A DNA stretch of 64,000 nt from positions 1,226,176-1,290,175 of the forward strand of contig NC_043742.1 in assembly GCF_004337985.1 (NCBI RefSeq), written 5' to 3'. Each line of letters begins with the position of its first letter. Within the stretch, counting starts at the first letter, position 1. This DNA comes from Pyricularia pennisetigena. Its lineage: Eukaryota; Ascomycota; Sordariomycetes; Magnaporthales; Pyriculariaceae. The position numbers were made by a program, and so were the translations under genes. This document shows, piece after piece, positions 47,770 to 60,800 of this stretch. Below the pieces are notes generated by a model that saw only the letters and a list, made by a program, of their open reading frames with translations, was not told the DNA's origin and ran no database searches.

Positions 47770-50700
47770 GGTCTTTTTATAAATTATTATTATTGCACCC
47801 TGTTTATTACCTGCGTTAGAGATTTGCAAAACCCTAGGTTTCGAAAACAGAATGTATTTCCAGCATCCCATTTTCGGTCCGGAGTTTCCGGAAACCACCT
47901 TAAAATAGCAGGGTAAAAAACAGGATTACTTCCTGTGCCTTATAGCACCGGGACGATTTCTGTCCGGGGTTCCGAAATTACGGACCAGGAATTTTCCTTT
48001 AACGATATCCCGTTTAAGGAGTTAATTATCCATAATTCCATTTTTCCACTTTATTTACTTAAAATTGGAACCATTAATAATATGTTTTGCATTTCCTGGT
48101 TTATCCTTTTATCCCGTAATCCCTACCACTTAACGCCCTTTAAATTGTACGACAATTTAATTGCATTTTATTCCGTAATAAACGTAATTTCAAAGATTTT
48201 TAATTTATCGTTTATTATTCGTTACCTATTATACGATAAACGACATTTTCCCTCGCTTTTTCCTACTTTTTTTATCCATCCGAAAATAGTTTTACGAAAA
48301 ATACGCCGCTAAAACCTAAATTCCTGCGAAAGCGTATAACGTTCGGAGCTTTTTTCGGTATCCCGGGTAATAATGCGACATTTAACTATATACGTTTGTT
48401 CGTGTTTGGAAAAAAACTACGACTAATATAAAACCGTAGGTTATTATCGGAAATAGCAACGCCGGTTTTGCCGCAGCCGCCCGTTTTGCGCAACAGTAAA
48501 AAAAAACGGTGGCGGTCGTCGAAACCGGTAGCTTTTATGAGATTGGGAACAGCAATATAAACGAGGTTCCGGTATTTACTAGCATATTCGCGAGCAAAAG
48601 TGTCCACGATTGGCAGCCAATGGTGAATATATTTCCCAACGTACGGCTGCACCGGCCGGTAACGATCGAATTGGCGAAAATGAGATATGTGGAATTAGGG
48701 CCAACGATCGGCTTCTAGTTTAGGATCTGTCGACAATTATGTCCAAGTTCAGGGATGGTAAACCGGTTATGAGATATATATAAAAACGTGGGAGTACGCC
48801 TCCCAATCGTATAATTCCGATGCGTAAGCCAATTTTGGTAGAAAACGAAAACACAAAGGTGCAGCGTATATTTTGGAATATTATTGCGTTATAACATTGT
48901 TGCTTTTATCGTTTAACCATCGTTTTCCTTTTTGCCCTTTAACACCATTTAAACTATATTGGATAGCACCGTACCTTTGCGTTACTTTTGGTATATTTCC
49001 TTATTTATATAACATTTTCCGAGTGACTCGAAGCTACGGACCTGTCCCATTTTTGCTCTTTAATATCGCTTCCGGCGGAGCGAATACCTTTGCGTTTTAG
49101 GAAAGCTTGCTCCAGTATCAGGTAACATTAGGAAACGCCTACAAATATTATCTCGAGCCTGCCATCTACTGCTAATCCAAAAATATTTTAAACAATATGC
49201 TGTTATTTTAATAAATTTTACGATTTCCGTTATATATATTATCGAATTTATTTTTCACAATAGCAAGCAACTTTAAATTGGCGATTATGTGGCTAAATCT
49301 AGGATTTGGACGCAGTTTTTTTAACTGGATTTTACCGCTCGTTTTATAAAACAAGCAATAGGCCCGATCGACGTTTTTAATCGTTTTTTCGAAAGGCAAA
49401 GTGAAAAACAATAGTATAGCCACGTTATTATTTGATTTGTGTATTTTTGCTACATTTTTCGAACGAATTGCTAATTTAACGGACCGAAGGTTGTTTCCCA
49501 TAGCAGTTGGATATTTTTGTCGAAAAAAGGGCTATATTAAATTCCTGGTTTCAAGTTAATAAGTAAAATCTTTTATTTATAAATAAATAGGCTAAACTGT
49601 TAAAAATCGAAGGTCGAAAAAAATCAAATAGGAATTTTGAAAAAGGTTGTTTAATTAGGGTTTATATAGTAAAACCGAAATATCCACCTGGCTAACATAT
49701 TCCCAATTTGGAATTTAAATTGTCCAAAAACCCGTTTGGGGTTTTGGTAAAACTGCTGGTTTTTCCGTACCCATTTCTTCTCTTTTTTTTCGAAAATAAA
49801 AATCAAAAATAAAAAAAATGTTGTATAACCAAATATTCCGTTTGCCTGCAAAGTTTCGCGATATGTTAATTTATTCGAAAAAATATCTGCACGACAATAT
49901 CCTTAACTTTTATAGTATCGTATTGTTAAAAAAACTTTTCGATAAAAATCGTAATACAGAAAACGTACACTCTAAATTAAATAAAAAACAATATAGTAAA
50001 ATATTAGACCTTAGCGTTACGTTTACCCACCTGAAATTAGGTTTTTTCAGCGCTGATTTTTGGTATTTTCCAAAATTTATATAATAATTTATTTAACTAT
50101 TTTTGGCTTCGGCTTACGTTTTAGGGCCAAAATTCTGTTTAAACAGGAATAAATTCCTTAAATTGACCATCGACGGGCGAAAAATTGGTAGTTAAATCAC
50201 TTTTATTTTTCCCCTATTCGGCGTCCGGTTAATTTAACCTACCAATATTATGGCTTAAACGGGGCGTTGGTTATAACCCAAAACTTATTTACCAAAAAAC
50301 TATTTAACGATTTTTTATCCCATTTATTTCGTTTTTAATCGCGCTCCAACCGATAATTCAAATAAAACGTTATTATTAAATTTGTTAATAACAGTTCGGG
50401 GAAATATTTTTATAACGTTTTCGCAGCCACCGGAATATAATAAAACCCATTATTGTTTGGGTGTTTTACTATATGGATATTACGGCGTTAATTTATTGCA
50501 AGCCCTTTAATCGTAAAAACGTATAGGGAAATTGGGTATTTTGTTTTAAATATAAATGTCGCGAAAAACTGTTGGATGCAATGAAAAATGGAAATTGGAA
50601 ACTATTTAGCTGTACTGCTACCTTTGTCAATTTTACTTTTTATAAAAAATATAAAAGCACCTTATTAGGAAATAAAAATAGTAAAATTATAAATGAAAAT

Positions 50701-51160
50701 AAAAATTGGGAAATTAAACGGGTCCGAATATCTATTTACGCCGGGGGATAAAAATATAAATAATTAATACCTGCATAAATTTCGGTTGGATAATGTCCAA
50801 TTTTAACAACTTTTTACCGAATTAAATACGCTGTTACGGTTATTTCAATCGTAATATACGTTACCACTAGTCGCGGTTATTAACATACCAGTTATACGTG
50901 TTTTTATATCGCTATTTAGCGGAAAAAAAAACAGTCGAAAAAGGAAAAGGAAGGTAAAAAACCGAATTTTTGCGCCGTTCAACTTTCAACATTTGAAATA
51001 TTTAAAAAAGGAAAACGTACCAGGTTTGGAAAAGGTGAAAAAAATATTATAATTTAAACCCTTTATTACGCATATATTACCATTAAATGGTTCGTTAAAT
51101 TATGAATTAAATTCGTTAATTAAACAACCTTTTTATATTAATAATTTTCACATTTCGCGG
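47770..51160. other. Mixed region with lightly mutated patches, no gene assigned
   Basis: Open frames at 47935-48312 (+), 48386-48652 (-), 48509-48718 (+), 48873-49100 (+), 49208-49501 (-) and 49818-50084 (+) conflict in strand and show no domain. Patches at about 47800-47920 and 48650-49170 keep CA/CT/TG/AG dinucleotides. A small inverted repeat GGGAGTACGCCTCCC is near 48792. Confidence 0.35.
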
Positions 51161-51174
51161 AAAATATCGAGGGT

Positions 51175-51522
51175 GTGGTAACGCTTTTAACAATTATAAC
51201 GACCGGGATAATATTAATAACGTTTACTGGGTTACGGGAAGCCGTCGCGACACCCACCCCTTACCCACCGACGGAGGTAAAGGTAATTTTACCACCGTTA
51301 ATATTATATATATTTAACGGGGAATTTACCGCTATTACAGGGGTAAAGTTACGGGATTATTATATAATATTATATATTTTAAAAAAAACCGCCCCGCCGC
51401 AATTTGGGGGAAATTATTTCCCAAAAGATTTTGCTTTGAAAAAAGATATACCTTTTAGGTTTTTTTTAGCAGGTAAAACCTTGTTGCGACTTTTTAATAT
51501 AAATTTAAAAACGTTTGGATAA
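51175..51522 (+). pseudogene. Unrecognised frame with N-terminal hydrophobic segment
   Basis: A 115-codon frame begins with a membrane-like segment (VTLLTIITTGIILITFTGL) and goes on with REAVATPTPYPPTEVKVILP and PPQFGGNYFPKDFALKK; after a stop the same frame gives SNWADDVDYIYKYRIKTNC and YRPSFDELLQTLMA. It could be a secreted or membrane protein. Family unknown. Confidence 0.35.
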
Positions 51523-52137
51523 TGGGATGGTTTATAACCTATAGCTCGTTACCCAATTATTATTTAAAATACCGGGTTATTTGGTAATTTGGATAAAAGC
51601 AATTGGGCGGACGACGTCGATTACATTTATAAATATAGAATAAAAACCAATTGCAATTATCCGTAATACCGCCCATCCTTCGACGAACTTTTACAAACTT
51701 TAATGGCTTAAGCGAAAAATATTTATATAAAAAAATCGTTTTAAATTTAATTATAATGAAAAAAAGGTTAGTTGTGCATTTTGTGTAATTTAAAAATTTA
51801 CCAAAAGTAGGAGTTTTAAAAATATATTGGTTTTATATATTATATATTAATACGGGATTATTAAATATATTGCAAATAATTGCTGGATAATAAATGCGCA
51901 CGTCGTGCGCAAAATTGCAAAATAACGCAAAATATATATTGTTCGAAAATTATAATTTTTTCGCTTCCAAAATTTAAAGCCAAAATTGGAGTAAATAAAA
52001 TATATTATTGCTAGTCCCGGTGGATAAAGGTTACGGGGAGTAAACCTTTTATATAAAAAATACGATTTTTAAACCACGTTATAAAGCAGATATTTATAAA
52101 ATATATTTAAAGGGTACGATTAAATTAAAATTTGGCC

Positions 52138-52900
52138 TTAAAAAACCTTTGCGAAAACGTATACAATATTGCTTATAATTGCCCCAAATAACGCACAACA
52201 TATATATTTTATCGAAAATTCGAACATATCGCCATTTTTAATTTCGATCCATACCGGCAACTCATCGAATTTGGACCGAATTATAAAAAATGTTAAAATG
52301 GGGATTATATACGGAACGTAAAGCAATAATCCAATAAGCAGCCGCAATATAAAAACAATGGGCGTCGGTGAAAATAAAATCTTTTTCGACTTTTTAAACC
52401 AAATAAAACGGCCATAAACCGATATAACGATAATAAAAATACCGATACCAATTAACATTACGCCGGTTATAAGGGTATGGCGGAAATATGGCGTTATAAT
52501 TTGCGTAAAAATAGCGTCGATATTTTCAATATTTTGAAAATATTGTTTTAACATTTTCACAATTTCCGGCTCGATAAAAGTAAAAAGGTTAAAAAACAGG
52601 GCGTTATATAAGTTTTTACCACCGATTTGGATATAAAATTTTCCGGTCCCCAGGGAGCAGTTTTTGGGAATTAGTTCCGAAATAAATTGGGGCGTTTGGC
52701 TGATAATTTTGGGTATATCTTTAATAATTTTTGGGACCGATATAGCAATTGCTCCTGCTGCATTTTGGAAATTGTTTAAAATATTGGAAACACGAGCTCC
52801 GGGTTTTATACCGTTTAAAAGACCTTTTTGCTGCGGGAAACGCCGTTGCAGCGCATCGAATTTTAAAATTTGCGTAATATTAAATTTTTGAATTTAGCAG
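52138..52900 (-). pseudogene. Multi-pass membrane protein relic, unrecognised
   Basis: A minus frame without any stop from about 52900 (DALQRRFPQQKGLLNGIKPG) through ISVPKIIKDIPKIISQTPQF ISELIPKN to 52138. The last 140 codons hold three or four hydrophobic helices (LITGVMLIGIGIFIIVISVY; IVFILRLLIGLLLYVPYIIP; CALFGAIISNIVYVFAKVF). About 250 codons of uninterrupted coding sequence is exceptional here. No family recognised. Confidence 0.45.
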
Positions 52901-53806
52901 CTCGAAAACGCCAAAAAATTAAATGACTTTATTTATTTGCAAAGTGATTATGCCGGACTTTACAATATCCTCGTTTAAAAGCGTATATACGCTCAATGTT
53001 AAAGTGCAAATAGAAAAAACAACTACAAAAGCGAAAGCGGAATGCGCGAAAATTTTCCATTTAAATATGGCGACGGTAAGTTGCAATTTTTTTATAACGA
53101 AAGTTAAATTTATATTGGGTTTAATAAAATTTATACGAATTATATTACTTCGTTATAATTTAATTTTGGATTAATTTTAGTTTTTATGGAAGCCGAGCCT
53201 TATATATCCGTAAAACAGGTTTAGGAGATTAAATCCTGGCAAATTGTCCCACTTTAAATAATAGCTTATATAATCGCTATTAACCGACAATTACCAACCA
53301 AAACCCAGCGGGGAATATTTCGCAATTTACTTCATTTAACTTTAAACCCTATTCGCGCTATGGATTCTTTTTCTGTTTTTACCCACCTCGGTTTTCGTAC
53401 CTGTCCAATTTCGGAAAATTCGGTAATCCCGTCCGAATTTTTCAATCCCGAAATCCAAATATTGTCGACCATTATTATGCGATCACTTTTCCCAAATAAA
53501 GCAATTTTATCGGTTTTTTAGCGCCCTATTTGCACATAGCAAAATTGGTTATCGAATAATAAAAAAATTGCGAATTAACGGGTATCGATAGTAAGAAATA
53601 ATATAAAAAGCTCCAACCGTTTTTTTTTTCATTTGTTTTTTGTTTGGGTAGTGTTGTTTTATTTGTTTTTTTCTTTTAAATCCAAAATAGGTATTTTTTA
53701 TAAATTTTGTACATTATTACCTTTTAAACCAGGGAAATGTTTTACCATTTTTTTCGCCTTTATTTCGCATAATTATTTTTATTTGCTAAACTATTTGGCA
53801 CGCTTT

Positions 53807-54730
53807 TTAATATGGTCGTTTAACCCAAGTAACCATAACCGGTACGTAAAATTGGCCTTTTCCAAACGTTTTTCTAATTTTACTAACGTATAAATTTACA
53901 AATTTTTGCTCCCATTATAGGCTTTTGGCGAATGGGAATTTGGATATTCCGTCGAAATTTAAAAAAAAGTTTTAAATATATATATCGCCCATTATCCTCA
54001 ACTTTTCGCGATTTAAATTCTAATATTCGTTCGCCATTTAATTTCCGAATAGCCATTTGTATTTTTTAATTTTAATATCGACAAACCCGATTTACTTTAA
54101 TATTTTTTCCAGCTTTTTTTCCGTATATATATAATCGACCCCGAAAATTATTGTTTTTAACGTAATATAATATAACCATTTTACCGGTAACAACGAATAA
54201 TTTAGGCATTCCGGAGGCAGGTTTAAAAGGATTGGTTGGTATATTTCCTAAAACTTAATAATACTACCGGGCCGGAAATTGTTAAAGCAGTTTTGGATTA
54301 TTAGATTTTGGTTTGGGTATATAAATAGGAGTATGCGGTTATGGATAAAATCGAAATGTTTTAAATTACCGCAATTTTGGCCTAAATGCAAACCTGCCAG
54401 CCTTTTCCAGTCCGTAATAACATTTCCAATAACAAATTTGCAATTTGGTGGGATTTTGGGTGGTAAAAGCGCGAAAATATCCATATTATATACGACGGTC
54501 GCCGGATTTTTGGTTGTAAATTCGGTGGCCCAAATACCGGTACCTGTGCCGAAATTTAGGATACGGTGGAATGGGCCGTTTTCCTGTGTCGGCGCGTTCA
54601 AAAATCGATTTTTTAATGTTAAAAACCACAATTGGTGCTGCAAATTTAATTTTTTACCGTTATTTTCAACGTTTGGTGGAGGTAAAATGTATTTTTGAGC
54701 CGATATTATAGTTTTTGTCGGTTATGCGTT
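53807..54730 (-). pseudogene. LaeA-like SAM-dependent methyltransferase relic
   Basis: The frame reads YILPPPNVENNGKKLNLQHQ LWFLTL at the start, then HRILNFGTGTGIWATEF (motif I, DxGxGxG with Asp now Asn), IPPNCKFVIGNVITDW, HFDFIHNRILLF and NNFRPGSIIKF (GG to GS), all typical of the fungal TAM/LaeA-type methyltransferases. After stops the C-terminus reads FVDIKIKKYKWLFGN and ANEYQNL-like sequence, ending YVPVMVTWVKRPY with TAA at 53807-53809. About 305 codons, the usual length. Relatives act in secondary-metabolism regulation or as biosynthetic methyltransferases. Confidence 0.8.
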
Positions 54731-55059
54731 AATATAAAATTTGTTTTAAACGAAATTTGAAAAAACGGAACGACGTAACGAGCAACAATTATTTTAAACC
54801 AGTTTTAAATCCAAATTCAGGTCCAGATTTAACTTCAGACCGAATTTAGGATTGCCAAAATTAATATAATAAAACGTAACCATTACCTTTTTTCCCAATT
54901 TTTACCTTAAATATCCACTAAATCGGGGTTGCGTTTGGCCTAACGCTTTTATTTTTAAAATCCCTAACAAACCCTGGGTTAATATCCCTTTTATCAATTT
55001 ATATTAGTTTCCAACGGGCGAAATACTGTTTAAGGCCGGTTTTTTCGTAAATTTTTTCT

Positions 55060-55863
55060 GTTAAAATAAAATCCACCATTTATTTATCCGTTTTTGAACC
55101 GCGCGTTTTTTATTTTGTCGGGATATTTTTAATTCGAATAAAAACTTTATACGATCTCCTTTTTTTTTGTTTTTTTTTATTAAATTTGCATTTTTGTTAT
55201 CGATTTGGCCGTAACGATTTGCTTTACCCTTAAGGGTTATTTTATTTTTTTTATCCCCAAAACGGGAATCTTTTACCATTTTTATTTTTGCAAATTTTTT
55301 AACCAATTCCGGTTCGTTACCTTTATTTTGGTAATTTATAGAAAAATTGCTTCCCGAAACAGTTTGCTTTTTTTTAATACACCTATTAACGTATGGTTTT
55401 CGGTTACGGCGGGTAAAAAATATTGCAACAAATTGCTGGGTGTCGGTAATATCGGGTTTTTATCCCAATTCGGCTAATATTGCGCAGGATAATACGAAAT
55501 ACCCATCGGTTTTTCGGATCCTGTATAGAATTTTTACCGTTTGGTGGGTCGATCCGTTAATTCGACGAATTAATTTTTATTAATTTCATTTTTATTAATT
55601 TTTGCTACCGTTATACCAGGAAACGAATTTCCTTTTAAATCGCCAATTAGGTTAAAAGGTTCGGTATAAATAATATGCTCCGCGAACTGCTTTATTTTAA
55701 ATGCAATTTCGGCTGCTGTGGCAGTTTTGTCTGGATTTTGGGGCAATTTTGCCAGCGGCGGTTGGGTTGTGTAATTTTCCAAACAATACTTTCGCCGGTT
55801 TCCAGATTCGGTTCGCAATTTGCTATTAGTATTATAGTTTAATTTTAAATATAATTGGTCCAT
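55060..55863 (-). pseudogene. Unrecognised protein relic
   Basis: A minus frame starts MDQLYLKLNYNTNSKLRTES at 55863 and runs through KTATAAEIAFKIKQFAEHII YTEPFNLIGDLKGNSFPG; after stops it continues YTGSEKPMGISYYPAQY and, in 55061-55306, a lysine-rich end (VKKFAKIKMVKDSRFGDKKN). Consistent coding character over 260 codons, but no family known to me. It lies just upstream of the methyltransferase relic on the same strand. Confidence 0.38.
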
Positions 55864-56179
55864 TTAATGTAACGATAAATTAAATCCCGAATTCGAATTA
55901 TTGGCCACGCGTTTGGCAGTTTCCAGTTATTTATTAATATTATGTGCGTATCCACGGGGCCTTTGGGTAATTTTCGAATTTGGTTCGAATATAAGATAAA
56001 AAATTTTAATTTTAAGCGATTGGTTAACCGGTATATGGTGGCCTAGTGCGACGGGAGGTTATAAACCAATAGTAAAAGGTAGCGGGACTGGAATGTTACG
56101 CCTAAGCCTGTAGTTATAAAACTTAACAGGTTTAACGGTATTGGTTTACCCTTATATAATGGAAAAAACCAAAAATATG

Positions 56180-56860
56180 TTAATTGGTGCAAAAAAAAAA
56201 CAATAAAAGGGATTATAATTTAAAATTGGGAAAAAAAATTAATGGGACTGTTATTCGAATTTTTGGGATTAATTGGTACGGAAATGGGATTATTTATATT
56301 TGGGCCGAGGAAATATTGGACGAATACGCCGTGGTTAATACCGCCCCGCATCGACCGAACTGGTTTTCCACCCAAATTAAACCAATTTGCTAACGGTAGC
56401 AAAGATTTGCCCAATTTTTATAATAAAACCGATAAAAAAAATTAAAAAAAAGCAGTAGCAGCATTTGTAAAACGATTTAACAGTTTTGCTGGGTAAAAAT
56501 ATTATATATTCCCCTTTTAAACGGAACCTTATTAAAACTGGTATATTTAAATGTAAAACCTACGTTATATTTTAAATTTTTTATTTCGTTTTAGCGCTAA
56601 AAAGGCAAAGTAGTTTACGGTAATATATAATGGACCGACCTTTCGGATTTTATTGAACATTCAATTCGGTGGTAAAAGTAGAACTGGAACCCGGGCCAAT
56701 AATTATTTTCGCCGCAAATGAAATATATACCAGGAGGTCGGTAACGAAAAAAACGACGAATTCGGCCTGCAATTGCCGGTCGGGGTTAGCGAGGCGCAGC
56801 CCGTTTTGGCAAAAGTTTTAAAACTTATAAAATATAACCAAAAAAGCATGTTAATAATTT
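56180..56860 (+). pseudogene. Unrecognised frame relic
   Basis: The plus frame 56184-56393 (IFGINWYGNGIIYIWAEEIL DEYAVVNTAP) continues past stops with KRFNSFAG, RYILNFLFRFSAKKAK and NDEFGLQLPVGVSEAQPVLA KVLKLI. Stops are at Gln/Trp-like places. No domain known. Confidence 0.33.
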
Positions 56861-56869
56861 TTATAAATA

Positions 56870-57880
56870 AAGGTAATGCTATGGCGATAACTAATAGTGT
56901 TAAAATTCGGAAAATAATATGGATTATTAAAATTGTTTTGGTTTAATTGGTGGTGGAGCTTTGTGTTAAACGCATTAACAAAAACGCACCCGCCTCGGTT
57001 AAACGGTAAATAAAACACCTTATATAAAGGACAGCTTAATTGGCGATTAGGTTTACTATTATTAAACCTTGGTAGCCAATTACGAATATAATATTAATGG
57101 AATAAATGCCGAACAAATAAACTGGTGTTTTAGGGTATATTTATGTCGGGAATGTTTCTGTTAATTGTAATACCTATAATATATTAATATTAAGATCACA
57201 TCGTGTTAAAATCAATTTCCCTTATTTGTGGAATTATTATTAACCAGGAATAGGATACGAACATATGTAAATATCGGGAAAAAAATATAGTAGAAAAAAG
57301 ACCCCAATAAACGTTGCTAAATGGATTGACCATATATAAAAAAATTATAAATTGTTTAAATAGGTATAGCTGCGCGGTTTTCCTTTTTTGTATAAATAAA
57401 AGTAAAATACCGCATAATTAAAAAAAGCGAATATATAAAAAAAATAAAAGTTGAAAGTGGTAGCGGTTGGAACAACCGCTATAAAAAATTTAAAATTGTT
57501 GGACATTTTAAAAGTTAAAATAATAAAAACGATAATCCTTCCTAATCGTTTTAGCTTTCGATAATGGTTAAACGAAAATTATTTGAAAACTGTTTTTTGT
57601 TATTCGTATTATCGTTCCTAATTGGAAACTATGTGGTGAAATAAAAACCGGCGAGCATTTTTGCGTAGGTAGTTTGCAAAAAAGCCTTTGGTAATTCGAA
57701 TTCGAGCAAATTTATATTGCCGCCGGTATAAGTTAAAAAAATTAAAATATGGCTACTGCGGTTTAAATATTTAAATGCAAAACGTTTGTAAAATTTATTA
57801 ATATAATAAACGCCTGTAAATATAATACAAAAATGCAAATAAAAAAATGCAGTACAAAACCCTACGGGAAACCATTAACA
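56870..57880. other. AT-rich region, no gene assigned
   Basis: Only a 69-codon minus frame (57629-57838) is open; it has no recognisable domain. Confidence 0.4.
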
Positions 57881-57887
57881 GTATAAT

Positions 57888-60800
57888 TTACAATAATTTT
57901 TTCCTTTTCCCGTTACCGTTTCCCTGGGACTCCGTCCATGGCCGTTTGTAATCTAATTTCCCGAACGTTCCCCGGAAGCTTTGCAAATTTACCAAGTTTT
58001 CCGTTGAAAACGGCGATCCGTTTATTTTACAGGCGTTTTCGCGGTTTTGCTTTAACGAAACGGAAAAACTGCTTTATATAGTAAATTGGACTTATTTTTG
58101 GAAGCGGTAACCTTTGGAAAGTCCTTATTCGTCTATTTTCTTTTTTACCGGCCGACTATTAATCCAAAAATAAATTAAATTTTTACGCAAACGGTTAAAC
58201 AGTTCGGTAAACCCCGGTTCGCCCGGTAAAAGGGTGCACAAAAAGCGCCTAATAACAATTTATTTCCCCGCAAACCGTTGCGGTACGGCGTCCAATTCGA
58301 AATAAAATAAAAACGCCACCAGGTAGCGGGCTATACGCTCGATTTTTCCGGAAATAAATTAATCGTATTTACTTTGGATTTGAAATTCTGGAATGCTCCG
58401 GAAATTATCCAACCTTGGCAGGTCGCCGTCGAACTATACGTCGAATCGGTAATATTTGGGGTTTGTTTGGAAAAGTTGCCTTAGTTTTTTATTTTTTATT
58501 TTTTTAAAAAAAGGTAATAAAATTTGGGAAAAGCGCCGTTTTTCCAAATATTGCGAATTTCGTCCGGATACGGGTTCGCCGTTTTCGGTCTCGATTCGCC
58601 GGTATTTATCGAAATTATAAAATCCGGCTGTTCGACGTCGGGAAAATACGCCGCCATTACGGTAAAGGTTGACAAAAATGGGTTATTTTCTAATAGCCCA
58701 ATATTTTGGAAAGTACCGAAACCTGCAAAGTGTTTAAGTGAAAAAATCCTATATATATTCGAATTAAACCTTTTTTTTCGCATTAAGCAATGGATTATCG
58801 GTTGGATATATACCCTGGCGTTGCAAAAGCCGCTCGTGCGTTTTTTCATATTAGTTTTTTTTTTTACCAATTTTTTTCTTTAATATTTAATTTAAAAAAG
58901 TTTATATTTCCTATAATATTAATTTTTTATTCGTTTTCGTAGGTATAATTTCGTCGTATATATTATTGCCAAATACGGTAAAACATTTTATTGGTTTTTT
59001 CGCGTGGCGGTTGTTTTAATAAACTCCATTTCTGCTAATAAAAATGCGGTATATCGGTTCCTCGTTTACGGTGGCGACGGGGAATCCGATAAAATTTCCA
59101 TTCGCCGTAGCGTTGGAAATATTTAAAACTTTTTTATCGGCCCCAAATATATGTTTTAACACGCTTTTAATTTGCTGCGAAAAATATAACCCGTTATTAA
59201 AATAAAATACCAAAAATACAATAAACTGGCCCAAAAGGGATACGGGGCTCCAGGCGGTGGTTAACTATAAAAATATAAATGTAAAAAATAAAAATAGGCG
59301 CGACGTATTAAGGAGATTTCGGCGTCGAAATATCCGACCGGCCAATAATTCGAATCGTTTTATGGATTGGGCGATAAAGGACCCGTTTACGAATATATTT
59401 GTAATAATAAAGCCACTTTGTGAAAATTAACAGGGTCGAAAGCCCGGGGGCTTCAAATTACGTACCGGAATTAATCCCGAATATTATTTTAACAAACCGT
59501 TGCAGCGGTACAGGGAAATTTACGCGTTTTTTTATCCGTTTTAATATTTTTAATACCAAAGTGCCGCGGACCCCGCCACCGTCGAAATAAAATACCTTTA
59601 CGCCTGCCGTCGGGGGGTGGATCCGAATCCGCGTTTTTTCGGACAAACGATTTTGGTAAAAAACATATTTTTCGAACGTCCAAACCGACGGATTATCGTC
59701 CGCACAAAGACCGAAAATACGTACGTAATTATTACAAATCGTATATCCAGGGTATAAATCGTATAAAGGCCGCCGCCGCAAACAAATTAAATAGGTGTCC
59801 GAACTTTTAATAACGGCCCATTTATTTGCAAAACGTATAAAATTTTCGGAATGGATATCGGCGGTGGGAATTGCACCGGCGATTAACGATTCGACGTATT
59901 TTTTTAAATGGGTTTTTATAAAGTTTACAAAAGTATTTACGGATATTGTTTTACGACCTTTTAAACTTGAAACGCTTTTTTTAAAAGCCCAGGTAACGAT
60001 ACCTTTATATAAATAACGAATTACGTCCTCGGGGTGAAAATTTAAACAGTGTTTTTACGTTAATTAGTTCGTTAAATACCGGAATTATACCGTATAATGG
60101 GTTCCAAGTGGATAACTATTTAATAGGAAGTTTAACGCAATTATGGGCGCAATAAAAATAATTATATGGTTCGGGGGTTTTACGAAATTGAAAAAATTGG
60201 ACAGGTATACGTATAAACTTTGGGTTATCGGGTTCGAATTTCTGGCAATTTTGACAAAATTAAAGGAGCCGTCCAGGTTACCCGCAAATTGCGCGTAAGC
60301 GCTTTTAAATAAAGTAATAAAATGGGTTGCGGAAAAATTATACCTTAATTGCAACCTATTATTTCGCGCCGAATTTAAATTATTTATTATACGCTTTTTT
60401 AATAACTTATGCCGCGGCGATTTAAAAACTTTTTCGTTTGGGAACAGCGTAATTATTTCCACTGTTAAAAATACGGCGTAGGGGTTTTTAACGGTATATT
60501 TTTTTATTAATTTAAACAGCCTTTTTCGTATATTATTTTCGTTTGCTTTTATCCCTGGGTTTTAACCGATTATTATAATTAATCGCGGGCGTACCCGCCC
60601 CGAAAAACTGGACGGAAAGCTTCGGTCGAATTAAAAAACCAATTCGATGGTAATTTGGTCAAAACCTCCAAAATTTTCGCAAAAAAAACAGAACACGTCG
60701 GCAAACGCAGCGAGGAAATTGGTATGCAGCTTATTTACGGGTATTTGCATATTATAAAAGGATTTTAATTTTTTTATTGGCTGTTTTGTAATTTCGTAAC

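Noticed and set aside
47935..48312. 125-codon plus frame
   Set aside because: Hydrophobic and AT-driven, no domain, and the opposite strand gives an equally plausible frame; left unassigned.
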